A stretch of DNA of 64,000 bases from contig MCGO01000011.1 in assembly GCA_002104985.1 (NCBI GenBank), forward strand, positions 496,001 through 560,000. Direction: 5' to 3'. Shown here one piece after another: positions 14,201-25,246 of this stretch. Source of the DNA: Rhizoclosmatium globosum (lineage: Eukaryota > Chytridiomycota > Chytridiomycetes > Chytridiales > Chytriomycetaceae). The notes beneath the pieces were generated by a model that was not told the origin of the DNA, did not search any database, and saw only the letters and a list, made by a program, of their open reading frames with translations. Numbering within the stretch: the stretch's first letter is position 1; every line of letters begins with the position of its first letter. The position numbers were made by a program, and so were the translations under genes.

Positions 14201-15798
14201 AAGGTGGAGTTTTCATTGTACAAATTGGTGTGGACGGTTTTTGCGTGGCCATCAACTCTTATATGCTCCGCTATCCATCTGGACCTTTGAATCCATTCGA
14301 TGAAGGGCGACGATACGGAGCAGAAAACGAGAGCGACATTCAATTTAAATCTGATTGCAATTTCTTTAAAGGATCCCTTCATGTTCACTCATGTAAGTCC
14401 AAGGTTTTCTTACCGCCAATTCTTATCTTCGTTTTTAGTCTCTTATGACTTCCACATTCGTTACTTCCAACATATTCTCGATCACCAACCAAACTGTGTT
14501 ATTGATCTCTTGGATGTGATGAAGACTTTCGAAAAGTACAACTCAAGTCGTTTCGTATATGCTCGATCACGAATGCTGGTGGGAGAATGCCTAACGGAAG
14601 CTCAAAATCTGTCTGCGTCGTTGTTTCAGTATATCCTCAAAAATCCGCGCATTTACGGCTTTAAATCCATCTCTCACAATGGTGTCCCGACGGCTTGCTT
14701 TTTGACCTCTGAGTTCCCAGATTTCGCTGCCAAACACTCTCAGTTTGAAAAGGGACCATTCTGCTACACAGTCGTCATTTATATGTCGCAAGATACCAAT
14801 CTTGGCTCCGGAACTTCGTTGTCAGACTCTGAGACTTCAGCAAATAGTCATCGAGAGTCGAAGCTTCGCTTACGCTATTTCCTGCTGATAATCGATCGGG
14901 AGAACTCGTCACCTCTGCAAGGTTTAGACACAAAGAACCAGTCGTTTGTGAATCAGAGTTACGCTGAGAGTCTCAAGGAATACTTGTCGGGCGGTTGCTA
15001 TCTTGGCGATATTGCCAAGTTTGCAGAAAAGAAGATTGAGCAACTTGTTGAGCAGGTATTGCGTCAGTTTCATCATTTGTATTGCTTACTTAAATTTTGC
15101 AGGCCATTCGCTACTACGACCGTGACAGTCTCTGGCGTCAACTCCTCTCAAACGACCATCCAACAAGTACGCCAACCACCGGAAACGCCGACTCAGACGG
15201 TGCCTATGAATGGACAAAAATGTTCTTGGAGAAAATATCCCCCAATTCCCGATGCCTCTTACAGATCGTACCCTCTCTCATCAATCTGTTTGGAAACCCT
15301 CGACTTCCATGGCCGCAACTCCTCGCTTTCCTCCAAACTCGATTCGCAAAAACGGCAAGGGTTATCTACGAAGACCCCAAATTGGGACGGATGCATGTTT
15401 TGTTCTTGAACCCGCGGAACTCTGATTACTTGATTCATGTGATTTATTGGAAAGTGAGTGACGTAGGGTTGCCACAGCCACTGAAAGTGGAGGATAAATC
15501 TGGTCTAGCTGCAAGTGGGCTCTTAGGTAGTGGCACAGTTGGGACGGGAAGCGGAGCACCTCTTCGGGTTAATTCAAACTCTATTCAGAGAAAAATAGAT
15601 GAGGATGATAGGTTGTCGGTCAAAGCCCGTTTGAGAGGGCTTGAATCGTTGGGTGTCAAGCTTGCTAAGCCGGGTGAATACCAGATTGATATCGTTCTTG
15701 TGAATAGGGAAGGGCTTGTGGATGAAGCTGAGTTTTTGCATGTGAATGAGTTGGTGAATGCTATTTGTTCCTGGTTGTGGAATCAAGGCCAAATTTAA
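5244..15798 (+). CDS. SZT2: SZT2 homologue (KICSTOR subunit)
   Basis: Roughly 3,300 codons, close to animal SZT2. In animals SZT2 is the core of KICSTOR, which holds GATOR1 on the lysosome and is needed for amino-acid control of TORC1. Diagnostic stretches: a VWA-like start KYRVAIVVDVSASM; HPEIYVTII; HGLLALRLLPLD; VLIVLTDGVSMS; VTIIQVGSNM; FGYVPDNEALRFLALTAFGK across the intron at 6506-6551; SYDFHIRYFQ; and the C-terminal KPGEYQIDIVLVNREG. GT-AG introns lie at 5379-5427, 5718-5765, 5839-5881, 6039-6082, 6506-6551, 7321-7364, 7796-7835, 10107-10154, 10611-10663, 12242-12286, 14393-14438 and 15056-15102. Start 5244 is the first ATG after an in-frame stop and is tentative. The frame also changes near 8833-8930, 13259-13314 and 13948-13996, each by the equivalent of one lost base or a weak-donor intron. 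Confidence 0.9.
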
Positions 15799-15864
15799 GT
15801 ATCTGCTGTAATATATTTACTATCGAATTGACTTCATCCCACCCGTTGTATATCCTTATCCTTT

Positions 15865-16583
15865 TCATTGAGCAGCTGTTCCTCTTCTTGAGGCACTTGT
15901 AGCTCGAGAAGGAGATAAAGGTGCGTCTTTCTTGACGCTAGTTCCTCTTCGTGAAATTGGCTTATCGGGTTCAGACGCAATTGAAGCAAGAGCCATAGTT
16001 GACGGCATTCGCGAAGGTGGCTCATTTCGTAACGACCACACAACGAACTCATTGAACGAAACTTTCCCATCGTGATTTTGATCCAAGTCTCTCATAGCCG
16101 ACATAAGTGACTTATTCAATAACTAATAATGTATCACTTTAGTGGCGTGAATATAATAATCAGAATGTTTACCTTTCGTTTAGTCAAGTCAATGAACAGA
16201 TTCTTGAACTCGCGCACATCAATACACCCAGACTGATCCGAATCGTATTTCTTGAATAGTGCCATATATGCACTCAGCCTATCCATTTCCTCTTTTGAAA
16301 CTTGAAGGATTTGGAAACGGTCATCTCGTCTCCACCACTTGATAACTACAAAACTCTTCCTCAATATCCTGGAATATACCCTTAAAAAAAACAACGTGTT
16401 CTTACACTCGTCGTACGTAATGGCGCCACTACCATCTAAATCCAGCATTTTCAGATCCATTTGCACTTCCTCCTCACTCAAAAAGTAACCCATATCGTAA
16501 CAGAGAGCTTTAAACTCAGAGGCATTGATTGAACCAGACTTGTCCGTGTCATATCTGGCAAACACACTACGTACAGCTTCCAT
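15865..16583 (-). CDS. Four EF-hand calcium-binding protein
   Basis: Calmodulin-like calcium sensor of about 200 residues in three exons (introns 16111-16172 and 16346-16405). Visible loops: DTDKSGSINASE, DLDGSGAITYDE, DSDQSGCIDVRE and DQNHDGKVSFNE, all with acidic ligands at positions 1, 3 and 12, so all four should bind calcium. Between loops 2 and 3 a linker WWRRDDRF replaces the usual short helix. The C-terminus is a basic Ser/Arg-rich tail (SRRGTSVKKDA) that could be phosphorylated. The start ATG at 16583 lies just inside EF-hand 1. The gene ends about 70 bp past the SZT2 stop (convergent) and begins 150 bp from the divergent MetRS gene. Its target is unknown. Confidence 0.85.
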
Positions 16584-16735
16584 TTCTGTTAGAAGAAGAA
16601 ACGTGTTTTCGTAGGTAAACCACAAAGATTCCAATTGTTCTGGAAGGATTACAGCAAGTGCGACATTCTTTCCCGATAAAACCCAATAAAGGATATCGTA
16701 AAAGTAACCCCGTAAAAAATCTGATTTCAAAGAGA

Positions 16736-18662
16736 ATGATGTTGCTTCGAACAACACTCCAGTTTCAACCGCGACATTCATCAACCCGAATTCTCTCAAC
16801 CACTCGATTCACTCATTCAATATCCCCGAAATCAAATCAAAAGCCTATCCAAATCACGTCACCCATCTTCTACGTCAATGCAGTACCACACATTGGTCAT
16901 CTATACTCAGCAGTTCTTGCCGACACCTTGAAGCGGTGGTATGAATTCAAAGGACACAAAGCTATATACAGCACCGGAACAGATGAACACGGGTTGAAGG
17001 TGGGAGCTTGTTGTTTGGGGTGGTAAAAAACCGCAAACCCTCAACTAAGCAGCTTCTGTGTAGATTCAAGAGGCAGCAAAGAAGGGAAACAAGATCCAAA
17101 GCTATTTTGTGACGGAATTTCGGAGAAGTTCAAGGTTTTGTTGTATTTGGTTGTGATGTGTTTTGTTGTTGAAATGGTGTATCCTTTCTAGGAACTCTTT
17201 GATGCAGCTAATGTTGGGTACACGCGGTTTATTCGAACAACGGATCCTGATCATTACGTGCCGTGGAAGCGATTTGGGTGCGTTGTGAACAGTTTGTGTT
17301 GGTATATCATACTGACACCAACAAACCAGAGGAAACTAGTCGAAAACGGATATATTTACAAAGGAACGCATGAAGGATGGTACTCCATCTCCGACGAAAC
17401 CTTCTACCCCCAACGCAAGTTGAACAAGTGACAGACCCGAAAACAAACGCCTCTATCCATGTATCCAAAGAAACCGGGAAAGTCGTTGAATGGACTGTTG
17501 AAGAAAACTATAAATTCAGACTGGGCAGTGTTCGTGCTCAATTGGTGGAGTGGCTCGAAGCAAACCCTGATGCGATCCTCCCAAAGGCACAATACATGAA
17601 CGTATTGACAATGTTGAAGCAACCCGCGTCAGAAACAGATGGGTTATCGGATATCTCTGTTTCAAGACCGCGATCGCGGTTACAATGGGGCATTCCTGTT
17701 CCCGGTGAAACTCACACGTGGTGTATGTGTGGTTGGACGCGCTCACGAATTATTTGACGGTGGCTGGGTACCCTTGGCCGAATGTGGAAGCACAGGAAAA
17801 GTCAGCGTGGCCTGCGCAGTGGCATATCGTGGGGAAGGATATCATCAAGTTCCATGCGATTTATTGGCCTGCGTTCTTGATTGCTGCTGGTCTCCCGCTT
17901 CCGAAGCAGATTGTATCGCATGCACATTGGTTGCAAGGAAAGACGAAAATGAGCAAGTCGTTGGGGAATGTGACTGATCCTCATGAATTGATGAAGGTGT
18001 TTGGTGTGGATCCTGTGCGGTACTTTTTAATGCGAGATGGAGGGATTGAGCATGACGCGGAATTTTCTAGCGAGATTGTGTCAAAGAGGTATCGCGAGTT
18101 GGCTAATCAGTTGGGAAATTTGGCGTTACGATGCAGTGGAGTCAAGGTGAATTCGCAACAATGCGTTCCCGTTGCTCCTGGAGTAGAAGGCTTTGGTGAC
18201 TCTGAAAAAGAATTGGTTGGATTGCTAACAGGAATTCGAGGTTTGTGGTTATTGCATTGTATTATACGTTACTGATACTCTGTAATAGATGAAGTCACTC
18301 TGCGAATGGAGAACGCACAGTATTCACGAGGACTTGAATCCGTGATTGCAGTTGTGAGTGAGGCGAATCGATATTGGGATCATCAAAAGCCTTGGATCCT
18401 TGCAGATAAAGCCTCAGAAGGGGATTTACAAGCCAAAGAACAATTGCAGACAGCACTGTATGTGTGTTTTGAAACTATTCGTATTACTGGGCTTTTGTTA
18501 CAGCCTGTGATGCCTGAGAAGATGGGGAAGCTTTTGGACTGGCTTGGAGTGTCGACAGCTGAACGTGGTTGGAATCAAACCGTATTCCGCAATTCTCACA
18601 CTTCAGGCACGGCACTTTCGAAGTTGGAAGCGCTATTCCCAAGCTTGAGAAAGTCCAATTAA
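16736..18662 (+). CDS. MSM1: Methionyl-tRNA synthetase, mitochondrial type
   Basis: Class I aminoacyl-tRNA synthetase that charges tRNA-Met. The N-terminus is basic and Ser/Thr-rich, as for mitochondrial import, followed by [21 protein letters not shown] with the PHIGH signature, then [29 protein letters not shown], the KMSKSLGN signature and a C-terminal anticodon-binding domain [10 protein letters not shown]. Introns: about 17000-17063, 17127-17191, 17278-17330 and 18241-18289. Four changes of frame are needed, near 17085-17095, 17254-17262, the C5 run at 17407-17411, and 17704-17711. Restoring one base at each returns the family consensus, and no stop or signature residue is otherwise lost. 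I therefore treat the gene as intact with sequencing deletions, although a decaying copy cannot be excluded. Confidence 0.85.
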
Positions 18663-18689
18663 AAAGCAAATAAATTAAAATCAGTTGTG

Positions 18690-21600
18690 ATGGGAGATGA
18701 ACCATCGCCACGTGATCCAGTGGCGCGACGGGGGCGTGGCACAGTCCCAGTGTTCCAGCCGTCGTTTTCTCGGCGCGGACGTGGACGCGGAGGCATCGCA
18801 GCGAACAACCAACGCCAATGTCACTGTCGCGTCATGTCAGCGAAAGCAGATCACAACGTCAACGTCAAATCCAAATCCGATTGAAGGCGGCGAACCACTT
18901 AGCCGCCACTTCCGATTCTCCGGTTCTGGTTCTTCGTCGCTGTCGCCGTCGTCCTCGTTTGAGCCACGCGTCCGCGACTCGTACCGCCCAAACCACCCCC
19001 GCATCTTTCCACCCTCGCACTACCACCCGCACTACTCCAATTAACTATTAACACACAACATGATCGTGAACGTGATCCGTCGCCAACACAGCCAACCATC
19101 ACCACTCGAATTACTCTTCTTCAAACAACAACAACAACAATAATATCACTGGAAACAGTTTAAACAGCACAAACGAGTGGCGCGCTGTTTACTCAACAGG
19201 CGACACAGAAGATGGCTCAAAAAAGGGAACTCCAATCCAAATGCCTGGTTCATCTTCAACTTCATCTTCCTTTCCACGACCCTCTTCTTCAATCGCATCG
19301 CAACCCTTGAATCCTGCTATTGATCCACTGATCAACTTGCCTTCAAGACGCTCGTCCACTGAACCACTGATCCCTCCCCGCTCCGCTTCCTCTCCCCTCA
19401 GACCCTCTTTCTCTAATGCTACTCCAGTATCGCAAATCATTCCTCCAACTACTCAACCCACAAAGATTGCCATTCCTTTGCGTGGCTCAATCATCCCTCC
19501 TCAGGAAAAGAGAAAGCGGAAACCAAAAACACCTGCACCAGAGAAAGATAACGCAAATGAGAGTCCTGCTGCAAAGAAACCGCGTGCTCCTTCAAAGAAA
19601 AACAAGAAGGATTCAGTCATTGAAGAGGTACAGATGGAGGAAGGATCAGTTTCATGGAAAGGGAGTCCAAGCAATGCACCCATTGCTGCCCCCAGTGCCG
19701 GAAGAAAGAAAAAGGGACAATCAAATCTGGTTCTGCCTACCAATCCAACTACTTCTCAGGCAGATACATCCTCATTGTCTATCTCGAATCAATCATCTCT
19801 ACCGGCCCCTTCAGCCCCTTCAGCCTCAGTTTCAGCTTCAGCATCTTCCAAAATCAACATACCCACAAAGTCAAGTAAAGCAAAGGGAAAGGAAAAGGCG
19901 ACTGGAATCGTCATTGCCACTCTGGACCTCACTGCATCAACAGATGATGAAAACAACTCAACTTCATCTACTCGAACATCTAAACCGGACCCTCTGCAAA
20001 AGAACGTTCTGGAAAAGAGCAATTACGGATACCCCTTCCAGACGGACCTTCATCCTCCACAAATAACAACACTGTAGATAGTAGCACCAGCGCTTCAGCT
20101 ACCCCTCCACCACCACCGAAACCCCCTAAACCAATCAAAAAACGCACAATGGCCGAAATACTCGCCTCCATAAAACCAGAACACCTCCTCCCCTTTGTCC
20201 CCAAACTCACTTCCCCATATACCCCCGAAACCCTTGCCGCACAATCAACGCCCCTCATTTACAACTTTTTATACAACAAACGCGTGCAACATTCTTCAGC
20301 GAGGAAGTCTGCGTGTTGGGGTCCCTGGCATGATGATTCTGTTACGCCGTCACTGCCCAAGACGGTTAATGAGATCAAAGGAGCAACAGTGTGGACGCTC
20401 TCGTCAGGGGATTATGGGAGTTTGGTGGGGAAGTCGGAGGTGCGGTTGTATCGGGCTTCTAGTTTTGAGTGTATGGAGGCTTGTTTGAGGATCGCAGGTG
20501 GCGGGGAAGATGCATTGGAGTCTAATGTAAGTGCTGCTGTTTGTTTTTTCAAGCCTTGTGTATGAAAACTGTTTTTCTTTTTTCGATGCTAGAATATGAG
20601 ACAGTTTGATACGTTCTTTATTCCAAAAGATTCTGGGAGGTTTCTGCGGGCTTTTCGGAAACGAAATATGTTGATTACGAGTTGGTGTGGAGATGCACAT
20701 GCAGTTTGGAATTTGGGGGAGGAATCACCGTTCAAACAGCCGGCAATTCTCTTGTCAAGTCAATCTACCCCCGCTACGTCAGTTATGGAAATCTCACCTA
20801 ACGATCAAATGGTTGCAATATCGTATCAAAATGGTAGCACATATATTTGGAATATGGAGAATAGTGTATTAGGAGGTTCGTGGATTACCTCCACCTTTCA
20901 AACACTCAATTCGACTTTTCTCAGATGGCCGTCTCCTTCAAATTACAAACGTATTGCACCCCGACGCATCCACTCTAAAACCCCATCAAAAGAAAGTTGT
21001 GGCACTCAACTTCACTTGTGCGTATGGGTCATTCCCAACCATTGGAATCGCTTACCCAGATCGCATCAATTTCGTTGACGTTCGATCCAAACGCCACATT
21101 TTCTCTCAGGTATTCTTTTTCAACCCCCAAGTCTTTAATACTCACACCATCCTCACTCCTTCCACACCTCAACAGTTATTCCACAGCCACGCAACCCAAC
21201 TCACATCCATGCACTGGAACGAAGTCGACGGAACCACGGTCGCAACAGGATCAAGTGACGGTGAAATCCGGATTTGGGATGTCCGCAAAATCACAAACAA
21301 AAAGGCTCCTGAACCAGTTTCCACCGTCACACTTTCATCTGAAATCGAGAAACTGCAGTTCAGCCCACACTGTCGTGAACTGTTGATGGCTACGAGGAAG
21401 GATGGGTGTGTGACTGTCTTGAATAGTATGGTAAGTGATAGATATTTGTTGTATTTTTTGGGACTGAATCTTGGGGGAACAGACGGGAAAGACTGTGTTT
21501 TTGCATCAACAGCATTTGGGTGTTCCGGTATTTTCCACATTTTGGAACTCAGATCCAGTGCATGATGGGATTGTGTTGAGTGGGTACAATGTTTCAGCCG

Positions 21601-21731
21601 GGGAGGAAAGTGAGGGCGTTGTGCAAGGTGTGTGAATTGTTTTATGCCGTTTTTGTTCGTTAACCGATGTACGTTTAGTGTGGAGGAGTAAGGCTTATAT
21701 GAGGGAAAGGATTGCCTTGACCTGCTTGTGA
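18690..21731 (+). CDS. WD40-repeat protein with long disordered basic N-terminus
   Basis: The first half is low complexity: an Arg-Gly segment (RRGRGTVP, SRRGRGRGG), Ser/Pro-rich stretches, an Asn run near 19120-19145 and a basic nuclear-type segment PQEKRKRKPKTPAPEK with KKPRAPSKKNKK. The second half, from about 20150, holds WD repeats: VWTLSSGDYGSLV, WCGDAHAVWNL, GSTYIWNM, ATGSSDGEIRIWDVRK and a last partial blade ending at 21731. The arrangement (disordered nuclear N-terminus, C-terminal propeller with DVRK) recalls DDB2/WDR76-CMR1 type DNA-damage proteins, but I cannot assign it. Introns are clear at about 20527-20592 and 21628-21679. The disordered half can be read only with several frame changes (for example near 18800-18880, 19041, 19093 and the C4 run at 20032-20035). 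Confidence 0.65.
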
Positions 21732-22016
21732 ACGAATTTGGACCCAGAAAGTTGCAATAAATAGATTTCATGTTTCCCATTGCGGCTTTCTTGGCTTGTG
21801 CAACTTCCGACTTATCCCGAATTGAGTTTATCCGAATCTGATGAGGAAAAAGGCAGGGTTCGTAGCAAATTGATTCGGAATGGAAAACCAAAGCAGGAGA
21901 AAAGATCGGGTACATTCGGAAGGAACAGGAGGCATGTGGCAATTTTGGCGAGGTGTCGTCATTTCATTTTCCCCTCTTCCTTTCCAAATTTGATCAAATT
22001 ACACTTCAGTTGAAGA

Positions 22017-23346
22017 ATGTCTGCGGTCGCTGTTTCCACCACAACCAAGAAGAAGTGAGTAACATATCTTGTCACGCTTTCAGGGTTCGTATCTGACAGC
22101 TTTTCCCCTTCAAATGTCCTCCAGCGAGTTTGATCTCAACAAGGTAAATAAGGCCTGTAAACCAAAGAAACCGAATAACTAAAACAGATTGAATAACAGG
22201 CTCTCAAAAGAGCACTTGGAGGAGGAGTCTCTGGCGCTGCTGCCATGGTTGTCCAAGTCCTTACATTGATGCCACTTCGAACTGTCATGAACTACCAGTA
22301 CAAGAACGGAATGGACACCAAGACCGCCATCCAATTGCTCTACAAGGACGGAGGATTCGGTACGTTAAAGAGCGATCACATTTTGTGGTGGCGAGGTGCA
22401 TGGCAAACAAATTGAAACAATCCACGAGTGCTGGCTGGGCAACTCATGGAGTGTCCAAACAAACTTATTTCAAATGCACTGATACATCAGCATTTGTCAA
22501 AAACACACACACAACCTGAAACAAATCACTAATACACTATAAATTTTCTAGTTCGTTACTACCGTGGATTGGGACCTGCCTCATCCAAGGGCCAATTTCT
22601 CGATTCGGAGACACGGCTTCAAACGCTGGAGCTCTTGCGTTGCTCGAAAGCTCTGACCTGACGCGTACATTGCCTATGGGAGTCAAGACGCTGTTCGCGA
22701 GTGCGTTTGCGGCGTCGTTCCGAATGTTGTTGACGCCAATTGATACACTCAAGACGACAATGCAGACTCAAGGTGCGACTGGAACAAAGTTGTTGAGGGA
22801 GCGTGTGAGGGCGCATGGTGTTGGAACGCTTTGGTATGGAAGTGTTGCTACTGCCGCGGCTACTTTTGTGGGACACGTGAGTTTTTTTTTGATTGGTTTG
22901 TGTATTTTGGTAACTGATTATGGCTTGTTCTGGTATAGTACCCTTGGTTCGCGACCTACAACATGCTCCAGGAATACATTCCTAAGCAAACTACAACTGG
23001 AAAGAAGTTGGCTAGAAACGCTGTTATTGGATTCTCCGCCTCCATTGTGTCCGACTGTATTTCCAACTCATTGCGTGTGATCAAGACTTACAGACAGACT
23101 CACGAGACCAAGGTTTCTTACAGACAGGCTGTTCAGGAGGTTATTGCCAAGGATGGTGTTGTTGGACTGTTTGGACGTGGTTTGAAGACTAGAATCTTGA
23201 CCAATGGATTGCAAGGAATCATGTTCAGTGTTTTGTGGAAGATGTTTGAAGGTGAGTCCAATGAATGTTTGGGGTTGTTTGATTCTAACTTGCCTGTTTC
23301 CCTTGCATGAATAGAAAACCTATTCCCAAAGGACCAAAAGAAGTAA
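22017..23346 (+). CDS. Mitochondrial carrier (SLC25-like) protein
   Basis: Inner-membrane solute carrier, substrate unknown. Seven exons; the first encode a short Ser/Thr/Lys N-terminus, then ALKRALGGGVSGAAAMVVQ, a carrier-like repeat start. Further segments are RYYRGLGPA, RMLLTPIDTLKTTMQTQG (a carrier P-x-D-x-x-K signature), YPWFATYNMLQEYIPK and GRGLKTRILTNGLQG. Introns: 22055-22134, 22144-22199, 22360-22551, 22877-22938 and 23252-23314. In the fourth exon the frame breaks at about 22578-22582: adding one C to GCC gives RYYRGLGPALIQGPISRFGD and restores the family, so a one-base deletion in the assembly is likely. The carrier signatures are atypical, which suggests a lineage-specific subfamily. 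Confidence 0.82.
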
Positions 23347-23535
23347 ACAACATACTTCTTCGTATATATACTAGCCAATTTTAGTTTTCACCAAAGAGAA
23401 GTGATAAAGTTTGTTTTTTCAACAGTACCCTCAGTTTGATGCAATACTTGTAAAAGTATCAGAAATGCAATAGCACCAATACGTGGATTACAGTCTCCAA
23501 AAAGCACTCACAAATTGCCAAACAAATTGCTTCTG

Positions 23536-24426
23536 ATGTCAACACCTCGTCGACCACTTCCGCCAACCCCGCCCTTCCTCCTCCTCCTTCCGTATGAACT
23601 ACTTCTCCAAATTGCGAGCCACTTGAAGAACCCGCAGCACCTGGCACGCTTCAGCGCAAGCAACAAGCGGCTCCGACCCCTCTACTTTGACGGCACTCTC
23701 TGGTCGGCCCTGACGCCGCCCTCGACGGATCTACTCGTTGCGCCACCGGATCCAATCGCGCTGTACAAGACACTTTCGACGACGGTCCTCGCGCCGTCGC
23801 TCAGCGTGGCCTGGGGCAGCGACGAGTCGTACTGGACGCTGAGCGAGCGCGTCGACGGCGTCACAACAGTCCACGACGCCCTCAACGTGCACGTGTCGCG
23901 GCGCGTGTACGCCCTGATCGCCGTGTCGTGGTTCGATGTCATTGGCGACATTCCGAATGTGCGTGTGGGCTCGCTGTACACACCCACTCTGACCCTGTTT
24001 GTGCGCCGGCCCTTTCGGTCGCTTGAGCAGATTGTTGTCAGTGCCGAAGTCGTGGATGCGGACGGCAACACGGAGATCCTGCCGTCGAGAACGCCAAACA
24101 AGGTGTCCATGCAGTTGTCCAGTCTGATTGCGAGCAACTCGAGGGCTTCGTTTCCGTGGATTGTCGTGTCGCTGCCAAAGATTTGGGTGGGTCCGGAATA
24201 CGCTCGCTCGTTGGATGGTTTGAAAACAGTGCGCATTCGGATGGAGGATCATTCAGGCAGTTGGAAGACAGGCCTGGTGATTGATTCGTTCCAACTCGTA
24301 AAGTTTGTTGAGGAGCCTGTCAGGCAGTCCATTGGCCAGCAGGAATCTGTGTTGGGGACATTGGCTGGAGGTGTCGCAAGTGTGTCCAAGAGCGCCAACA
24401 GCATCTTCAAAGGATTCTTCCGATAG
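23536..24426 (+). CDS. F-box protein
   Basis: Single-exon gene of 296 codons and locally GC-rich. Residues about 12-55 form an F-box: LPYELLLQIASHL, FSASNKRLRPLYFD and LWSAL, which would bind SKP1 in an SCF ubiquitin ligase. The remaining 240 residues show beta-rich segments (VRVGSLYTPTLTLFVRR, VRIRMEDHSGSW) but no WD40 or LRR repeats, so the substrate-binding domain is not identified. An upstream in-frame ATG at 23515 would add seven residues; 23536 was chosen because the F-box follows at normal distance. It lacks introns, unlike its neighbours. Confidence 0.75.
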   Translation: MSTPRRPLPPTPPFLLLLPYELLLQIASHLKNPQHLARFSASNKRLRPLYFDGTLWSALTPPSTDLLVAPPDPIALYKTLSTTVLAPSLSVAWGSDESYWTLSERVDGVTTVHDALNVHVSRRVYALIAVSWFDVIGDIPNVRVGSLYTPTLTLFVRRPFRSLEQIVVSAEVVDADGNTEILPSRTPNKVSMQLSSLIASNSRASFPWIVVSLPKIWVGPEYARSLDGLKTVRIRMEDHSGSWKTGLVIDSFQLVKFVEEPVRQSIGQQESVLGTLAGGVASVSKSANSIFKGFFR

Positions 24427-24739
24427 TGTGTGTAAGCAAGCAGTAATTGATACAAATAAAAGACTGGTTCATTGTGTAGACTGGGTTTATTTCGTTGCGA
24501 GCTTCTTTCAGCCAAGCTCTACACCAACAAAACTACTGAGGCTGCACCGAGGGATGAAGTCTGCATATGAGTGGAGTACGAGCGGTGTTGAAAAATTTCC
24601 TAATCCAAGTTACAAGTCGAATAGAATGCTCTGCTGTTGTTGGCAACAGGCGAATCACACCGAGTTGGAACTAGGAATTGGAAACTTTCAACTGCGTTGG
24701 GACTACAAGTGAAGAATGTTTTGCAAGAGAGGAGAGAGG

Positions 24740-24790
<51 letters not shown>

Positions 24791-25246
24791 AGAGAAGAGA
24801 AGAAGTTGTTTTGGTTGCTGATTTGGAACGAGGTTTAGCAAACAGGTTAGCAAACATGCTTTTATACGAAGGAGTGCCAAGCAAGCTTTGACCAAAAATG
24901 CCACCAAAAAGCAATACAGCGACACAGCACCAACAGCAAAGCAAAGCAATCGCGACCAGTCTATTTTCAGTATGTAAGCGAAAGTCGTTTATTTGTTTTA
25001 GGGTAAATGTTTGGTAATAATAAAAACACGGTAAGTTTGGGTAAGCAATGAATGTTGTAGAAGAGGGAAAACAGGTAACAGAAAAGCGAAATATCAGTCC
25101 AAAAGTCACACACCCCACAAATACACAACAACCACAAAAAGGTCCCAAAACTCCAAGCACCACCCCAAAGAATATATACATAAAAATAAGTAGCCAAGTG
25201 AGGGACAGACGTCTCTCCTCTTTCTTGGCTGAAAATGTCAAAAAAA
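24427..25246. other. Intergenic region with a GA microsatellite
   Basis: 820 bp between the F-box gene and the 3' end of the kinase gene (convergent). It holds the GA tract listed separately and AT-rich sequence. A minus-strand open frame at 24600-25271 is mostly the translation of the CT tract and of the kinase 3' end in another frame, so it is not called. Nothing else was seen. Confidence 0.5.
24726..24806. repeat. (GA)n microsatellite with imperfect flanks
   Basis: An uninterrupted GA run of about 20 units near 24744-24785, flanked by GGAGA and GAAGA variants. It is non-coding and likely polymorphic in length. Confidence 0.9.
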
